Positions 58,924 to 64,000 of a stretch of DNA of 64,000 nucleotides are shown here, one piece after another (within the stretch, counting starts at the first letter, position 1; each line of letters starts with the position of its first letter). The stretch lies in contig JARGSG010000012.1 of NCBI GenBank assembly GCA_030374805.1, positions 620,001-684,000 of the forward strand. The letters are read 5' to 3'. A program made the translations under genes and the position numbers. The notes beneath the pieces are model-generated. The model was not told the origin of the DNA. It saw nothing but the letters and a program-made list of their open reading frames with translations, and searched no databases. Source of the DNA: Gracilaria gracilis (Eukaryota; Rhodophyta; Florideophyceae; Gracilariales; Gracilariaceae).

Positions 58924-59544
58924 CTATTGACCTGTGTCAGATACCCCCCCTGTTGGAGAAACGCTGGCCATTTCATTATGGCCTCCTTGCATTAACGCAT
59001 AGGTCATAGTCACACCTACCACCAGCAGCAAAGCCGACACTACCACTAACGGGCTGTGTTCTCTGGTGAACGCTGGTACGTGTTCAATATTCCCTGTACG
59101 CAAAGCATGTCGGCGTCGGTAGTACGCAAATGTGCCGTACAGCACAAGAAGAAGCGCGATGAACCATGAGAAACCAACGATAACAACTCTTAGCGGATCA
59201 TTCTTATCTATATCGAACGTCACGAAAATGAACGACCCGATAGCGCCAGTGTGAAGTCCCGTCCACAACCACTTGAAGAATGTCCGTTCTGCTGCCATGT
59301 CTGTCTTCAGCAAGTCTGCCACTTGCTTCTGAGGAGATTTTTCCTTCTCCTTCTTCTTTTTCGGCGGCTTCTCTACCGCACCATAATCCTTCTTCTTCTT
59401 TCCGTCAGCTTTTACGTTTTCCCCATTCTCCTCGGGTTGCCCGCCGTCGATCCGAACGCTTGTAAGCACCGGAGTTATTTCATCGTCTGCGTCGGAGATA
59501 AGTGGCACCATTTCTGGCGACTCAATAGACCCTGCACCGTTCAT
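58924..59544 (-). CDS. VTC1/DUF202-type small membrane protein
   Basis: The 206-residue protein has a hydrophilic N-terminus (1-75) with a Lys-rich patch. Three membrane spans follow (about 92-110, 121-140 and 164-184). The first is preceded by MAAERTFFKWLWTGLHTGAI, matching the NERTFLxWL signature of the DUF202/VTC1 family. TFAYYRRRHALRTGNI after span 2 corresponds to the TYHWRAAAIRRRG element of yeast Vtc1. Vtc1 is part of the polyphosphate-making VTC complex on acidocalcisomes and vacuoles. The SPX and VTC catalytic subunits are not in this window. The assignment to VTC1 rather than a generic DUF202 protein is probable, not certain. Confidence 0.75.
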   Translation of the reverse strand: MNGAGSIESPEMVPLISDADDEITPVLTSVRIDGGQPEENGENVKADGKKKKDYGAVEKPPKKKKEKEKSPQKQVADLLKTDMAAERTFFKWLWTGLHTGAIGSFIFVTFDIDKNDPLRVVIVGFSWFIALLLVLYGTFAYYRRRHALRTGNIEHVPAFTREHSPLVVVSALLLVVGVTMTYALMQGGHNEMASVSPTGGVSDTGQ

Positions 59545-60416
59545 CTTCCTCAGTCACTGCTAGGTACGTCTGTGAACGACTCAACCGAGAAGAGAAGTTC
59601 TCGCTCAAATGATAACAATCAACAATTAAGTTCCGGTGCGCAAGATGTCATCGCAAGACGGCCAAGAAGCTTGTAATGTGCTTCGAACAGACTGCAAGAC
59701 TTTTTAAGTACTGAGTATGGTAGTTAGGGGCAATCGCGGGCTTCCACACGGGCACGCCAGTGGGACTTGATACAAGAGGAGTGTGCTGAGCCCTCGAGGT
59801 AGGAGAAGATGCAGTGCAGACTCTCACCGCCAGCGTGCAACGCGAATGCCAAATCAGCTTGTTGCCCTAAAAAAAACTGATCCTGGTCTTTCTGTTCCGA
59901 CCACGACCCCAATCTCGATATCTACAGAATATCCAACCTGGGCTTGCTTGTTCAGTTTTGAACGAGTTTGTTCAATAGTTTAGTTCGATTCGAGACTATG
60001 GTCACTGGTATACCTGTACCAATGTGATAACATGCGAACGAAATCAAGGGGTCGAAGTTCGCGGCCCAATCGGCAGTAGAGTTGAAGCACGTCGTAGAGA
60101 TACCTGAGACTCAGACTGCGACGTGGTGCTCCTTTATGTTGCACCTCGCGCAGTAAAGGGTTAACCTGTGCCCTGTAAGGTTAATTCTACCTTGGAATGG
60201 TAGTTGATCAACCTTTTGGCAGACCCTGCAGAGGCGCGCGACATTTTCTACCCTTTGATCATTCCGAGATTCCCCAACGTGTTATCATCAACAATGATAT
60301 TCTCTGTTTCCTCTTCGTACAAAACCGGACTTCCAGCATTTCACAGGCCTATCGCGCTCTCTTTATATACTTCATCTCTATCGCGCTCTGCGGTTTGTCC
60401 GCGACATTCGACAATC
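59545..60416. promoter_or_regulatory. Divergent spacer, DUF202 and PGL
   Basis: About 870 nt without a gene. Near the right end lies the PGL core promoter. Confidence 0.4.
60362..60369 (+). promoter_or_regulatory. TATA box of 6-phosphogluconolactonase gene
   Basis: TTTATATA, 47-54 nt upstream of the chosen ATG (60417), implying a very short 5' leader and favouring this ATG over in-frame ATGs upstream. Confidence 0.5.
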
Positions 60417-61277
60417 ATGAGCGTCAGTGTGAACATCGGTTCTGTACCAGCCAAGCTCGCCGAAGCCGTTCAAAAGGCTGCGGAAGAGGCTGTTAGTCAG
60501 CGCGGATCTTTCTCGGTTGCAATCTCAGGCGGCTCGCTCCCGAAACTGTTGGCAGAGGGCTTGAAATCTCATTCTGTTGACACAGACAAATGGGACGTAT
60601 TCCTTGCTGATGAGCGGGTTGTACCTTTGGATCATAAGGATTCGAACTACCGCGAAATCCGCGATCGCCTTCCATCGATGCCCATTATTCCTATTGATCC
60701 CTCTCTTCCTTCTGATGAATGTGCGATTGATTACACGAAGAAGGTCGTGGAGAAACTTGGCCAGTCTCCGAAGTTTGACATGTTGCTTTTAGGTCTAGGA
60801 CCAGATGGCCACACCTGCTCGTTGTTTCCAGGACACCCTTTGGTACGTTTCTCCCTCAGTCTTTACTACGTTTGAGCAGCCTCATTTTGTAGATTCATTG
60901 CAAACTAATTGTGTACTTTTTCTGTGATCTATAGCTGCAAGAGAATGAAAAACTTGTCGCACCTATAACAGATTCTCCTAAGCCACCTCCAACCAGGGTT
61001 ACCCTGACATACCCTGTGTTGAACGCGGCTCGAGCAACAGTATTTGTCGTAACAGGATCAAGCAAAGCCGACGTCGTGCAAGACATAATTGAGGTAAGTT
61101 GATGTGGACAAACGATCGAGATTGACTCAAGCAGGGAACAACCCAGACTGCTAACTTGTTCATCCAACCCTACTGTAGAATGAGAAAAGCACACTACCAG
61201 GAGCGCTTCTCAGGCCAACGGATGGCACCGTGACCTGGCTGTTTGATGAAGGCGCCTCATCTAAATTAAAGAAGTGA
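60417..61277 (+). CDS. PGL: 6-phosphogluconolactonase, three exons
   Basis: Exons 60417-60842, 60935-61093 and 61179-61277 encode 227 residues; all junctions are phase 0. The enzyme hydrolyses 6-phosphogluconolactone in the oxidative pentose phosphate pathway. Motifs are [38 protein letters not shown] and [20 protein letters not shown] at the end of exon 1. Exon 2 has [20 protein letters not shown]. The C-terminus is [16 protein letters not shown]. Length matches the cytosolic single-domain form, and no transit peptide is needed. It is the most intron-rich gene of the window. Confidence 0.94.
60843..60934 (+). other. PGL intron 1 (92 nt)
   Basis: GTACGT donor, ACTAAT branch-like sequence and ATCTATAG acceptor. 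The join gives GHPL-LQENEKL. Confidence 0.85.
61094..61178 (+). other. PGL intron 2 (85 nt)
   Basis: GTAAGT donor, TGCTAAC branch site at 61149-61155 and TACTGTAG acceptor. Confidence 0.87.
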
Positions 61278-61508
61278 GATTATCAGGGGCTTGAATGACA
61301 ATAAACGCGAGCTGCAAGATATTGATGATAAAGAGCAAAAGCTTGTTATATAGGAAACGCGCATGCTGGGTCAAACCCTCTCACATGGCTTGTTTATTTC
61401 CGGTGCCAGCTGGTTGGCAATGCCCGATAAAACGAGCAGCACACGCCAAGATCTGTCAGACAGATAGACAGTAGTATCAGGGACGCGTTGAGGTTTCTCT
61501 TACTGAGT

Positions 61509-63902
61509 TCAAGCGCTCCCAGCACGAACTACCTTCGCAGCCTCAACCATATTGGTAAGGGACGGGAGCACCTCCTTCCACTTGCGGGTCTTCAGTCCAC
61601 AGTCTGGGTTGACCCAGATGCGTTCACGTTTCAGACCACACTCTTCGAAGAGCTTGGTGCGCGACACCATCGTTTCAGTCTTGGGAACGACTGGGGAGTG
61701 AATGTCGTACACTCCAGGGCCGATGTCACGAGAATAGCCGTACTTGGCCAAAGCCAAAAGCATTTCATCGCCAGAACGAGAGTTTTCGATGGTGAGAACA
61801 TCGGCATCCATCTGGTCAATAGCCTCAAGGATATCTTCAAAGTCGGAATAGCACAGGTGCGTCACAATCTGAGTAGACGCCTGGACGCCAGACGTGCTGA
61901 GACGGAAAGAACGAACTGCCCAACGCAGGTAGTCCTTCCAGTTTTCGTGCTTGAGCGGCAGTCCTTCGCGAAGAGCGGGGTCATCGACCTGGATGATTTT
62001 ACAACCTGCCTTCTCCAAGTCCAAAACCTCCTCACGCAGGGCCAGGGCAATCTGGTATGCCTGCTCCTCGCGAGATATGTCCTTCCTCGGGAAGGACCAG
62101 TTCAAAATCGTAGTCGCTCCGGTAAGCATACCCTTCACCGGTTTCGTGGTCATCGACTGCGCACTCTTGAACTCGCGGATAGTCATCGACTCAGTACGAG
62201 ACACATCACCGTAGACAATCGGAGGACGAACGTAGCGGTTGCCATAGCTCTGCACCCATCCATTGCTAGTGAAGGTAAAACCAGAGAGCTTGACACCAAA
62301 GTACTCGACCATGTCAGTACGTTCCGGTTCACCATGAACGAAAACGTCCAAACCAAGGGCCTCCTGGATACCGATCACATATGCAAGTTCCTTGTCAACA
62401 CGAGCGTTGTAATCCTCATCACTCATGAGTCCCTTTCGGTGTTGAGTATGCAAGCGACGGAGCTCGCGAGTTTGCGGGAACGACCCAATAGTGGTCGTAC
62501 CGTACCCACCAGGAACGGTGAATTGCTGCGGACGACGCTCTTCAAACGTAGATGAACGGTTGAAGAGACTTTCGTCGACAGTAGTGCTGACAGCTTCTTG
62601 AACAACCTTGTCCATCTCCGCTGGGGTCACTGACTTGGCTTTCGACGCCACGTCGTGAACGGTTCTCAACTTCTGTACAGCAAAGCTCAACTTGGAGCGA
62701 ACTTCCTCCGGCAAGGCAGATTCAGCCTCAACGTCGACGGGCACGTACTGCAACGAGCAACTAGGCTGCACGGTAATTTGCACAGAATCACCCACCACAG
62801 CCCTGACAGCGGCGAGTAGCGACGGACCAGAGACCTCATCAGTCCACACGGATCGGCCGTCAATCACACCAGCCCCCAGGCGAAGGTTGGATGGGAAGCC
62901 ACATTGCTTGAGTGTAGCAATGTTGTTGCCACGCGTGAAGTCAAGAGAAATGGCTGAAAGCCCCGGCAGCTTGCTCACCCACGGGAACACATCGACGTGA
63001 ATGTCGTCAAAGAAGGTGACGAGGTTGAGCGGGAGGTTGGCCGCAGAAAGAGCACCATACGCGGTCTGATACAGAGACTTGAGCGACTGGGCTTCGGAGA
63101 GAACAAGAGCCGGTTCGTGGATCTGTACCTCAGCGACACCTCGAGCCTTGAGCGTTTGCAACAACTGGACGTACAACGGCAACAGTTTGTCCAGCATCTG
63201 CGCGGGTTCGATATCCGTGAGGCGGGAGATGTGAACGTAGGTGACCGGTCCAAGCACAACCGGGGCGACATGTTCAGCGCCAATCTCCTTCTGAGCAAAG
63301 TCGATCTGACGCAGATACTGGTCAAAGTTTGGCGACGGACAAATGTCGGCGTTGAGCTCCGGCACGAGGTAATGGTAGTTGGTACCAAAGTACTTGGACA
63401 TGTCCAAAGCGGGAGCTTGGTCGACGCCGCGAGCCATGGCGAAGTAGGTGTCAAGGCCCGGCGCAACGTTCTCGAAGCGGGACGGGATGCATCCAAGGCG
63501 GACGGTCCAGTCGAGAACGTGGTCATACATGGTGTGATCTCCGACGGCGACGGAGTTGACACCGGCGGAGCGCTGCGTTTGAAGCGCATCGTTGAGAACG
63601 GAGTCGGAAATGGCGTCGAGAGCAGCCTCGGTGATGATATCAGCCCAGTAGTTCTCGACGGCCTTCTTCATCTCGCGGTTACGGCCGATGCGCGGGTAAC
63701 CGAGCGTGGCGGTGGAACAGGCGGAAACTTCCTTCATATCGGCAACGGCAAGAGTGGAGAAAAACGAAGCGAGGCGGATCGGGAGAAGTGGTGAAGGTGA
63801 AAGAGATGCAAGAGAAGAGCAGGCAAGTTGGCTTGGACGCGATTGCGCGCGTTTAAATAGCGCGGGCGACAGCGAGCGGAGAAAGCGAGACATGACTGAC
63901 AT
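61509..63902 (-). CDS. metE: Cobalamin-independent methionine synthase
   Basis: From ATG 63902 the protein has 797 residues; Met at 63893 and at 63737 (MKEVSACSTATLGYPRIGRN) are alternatives. It transfers a methyl group from 5-methyltetrahydrofolate to homocysteine without vitamin B12. The N-terminal barrel starts TATLGYPRIGRNREMKKAVE. The C-terminal barrel has TTTIGSFPQTRELRRL and the zinc ligands in IVTHLCYSDF (His, Cys), the Glu of IENSRSGDEM and the Cys of VNPDCGLKTR. The Arg/Ser-rich extension before Met 63737 resembles a plastid or mitochondrial targeting peptide. A minus-strand TATTTAAA near 63851-63858 would favour the short cytosolic form. The PGL gene is convergent, 231 nt away. Confidence 0.94.
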   Translation of the reverse strand: MSVMSRFLRSLSPALFKRAQSRPSQLACSSLASLSPSPLLPIRLASFFSTLAVADMKEVSACSTATLGYPRIGRNREMKKAVENYWADIITEAALDAISDSVLNDALQTQRSAGVNSVAVGDHTMYDHVLDWTVRLGCIPSRFENVAPGLDTYFAMARGVDQAPALDMSKYFGTNYHYLVPELNADICPSPNFDQYLRQIDFAQKEIGAEHVAPVVLGPVTYVHISRLTDIEPAQMLDKLLPLYVQLLQTLKARGVAEVQIHEPALVLSEAQSLKSLYQTAYGALSAANLPLNLVTFFDDIHVDVFPWVSKLPGLSAISLDFTRGNNIATLKQCGFPSNLRLGAGVIDGRSVWTDEVSGPSLLAAVRAVVGDSVQITVQPSCSLQYVPVDVEAESALPEEVRSKLSFAVQKLRTVHDVASKAKSVTPAEMDKVVQEAVSTTVDESLFNRSSTFEERRPQQFTVPGGYGTTTIGSFPQTRELRRLHTQHRKGLMSDEDYNARVDKELAYVIGIQEALGLDVFVHGEPERTDMVEYFGVKLSGFTFTSNGWVQSYGNRYVRPPIVYGDVSRTESMTIREFKSAQSMTTKPVKGMLTGATTILNWSFPRKDISREEQAYQIALALREEVLDLEKAGCKIIQVDDPALREGLPLKHENWKDYLRWAVRSFRLSTSGVQASTQIVTHLCYSDFEDILEAIDQMDADVLTIENSRSGDEMLLALAKYGYSRDIGPGVYDIHSPVVPKTETMVSRTKLFEECGLKRERIWVNPDCGLKTRKWKEVLPSLTNMVEAAKVVRAGSA

Positions 63903-64000
63903 TAGATGGCGGGTGTGAATTGCTGGCCCGGGCAAGCAGAGCCATCGGAGAGTGACACAGTTCTACAAGCGGTGGACGGCGGCGGGCAGGCGGACAAGTG
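63903..64000. other. Upstream flank of metE to window edge
   Basis: No feature recognised in the last 98 nt. Confidence 0.3.

Overview
The window looks like nuclear DNA of a photosynthetic eukaryote, most likely a red alga. It has plastid-type nuclear genes: an F1 gamma subunit lacking the plant dithiol segment, an LrgA/LrgB-type glycolate/glycerate transporter, plastid dihydrodipicolinate synthase and an RsmD-like methyltransferase. These sit among ordinary eukaryotic genes (SMC4, HOP2, V-ATPase subunit G, Moco sulfurase, MGST3, 6-phosphogluconolactonase, GT15 and GT61 glycosyltransferases). Genes are close together, on both strands, and mostly intronless. The introns I could place are 72-103 nt, begin GTANGT or similar, and often carry a TACTAAC/TGCTAAC branch site. 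Hedgehog-type Hint (Hog) domains are known from red algae, which supports the assignment. The species cannot be fixed from sequence alone.

Layout. 0.2-9.7 kb: a pogo/Tigger-like transposase ORF whose catalytic acids are replaced, an RsmD-like methyltransferase, a trigger-factor-N protein, a GT61-like enzyme, a small basic protein and an FKBP-TPR co-chaperone with one intron. 9.7-19.9 kb: a strikingly GC-rich tract holding a glycine-rich protein, an N-myristoylated staphylococcal-type nuclease, a thioredoxin-fold protein, a helical-repeat protein, a PH-AGC (Akt-like) kinase and two unknown proteins. GC content changes abruptly inside some of these genes. 20-31 kb: dapA, an FHA chromatin-type protein and SMC4. 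31.9-36.2 kb: a tandem pair of secreted Hedgehog-like proteins with a shared four-cysteine N-domain, the most interesting system here. 36.2-43.7 kb: a HAD hydrolase, MGST3, a divergent PLGG1/atpC pair, HOP2 and an orphan gene. 44 kb: a 5'-truncated LINE with a 12-bp target-site duplication. 45-53 kb: Moco sulfurase, a GT15 mannosyltransferase, a proline/serine/glutamine repeat protein, V-ATPase G and a putative eIF4E-binding protein. 53-58 kb: tandem SLC13-type transporters with TrkA-C domains, probably for sulfate. 58.9-64 kb: a VTC1/DUF202 membrane protein, 6-phosphogluconolactonase (3 exons) and B12-independent methionine synthase.

There is no operon logic, but several close head-to-head pairs (PLGG1/atpC, nuclease/thioredoxin, FKBP/glycine-rich, V-ATPase G/eIF4E-binder) may share promoters. 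No rRNA, tRNA or CRISPR array was recognised. Start codons were chosen as the first sensible ATG. Family names rest on motifs read by eye.
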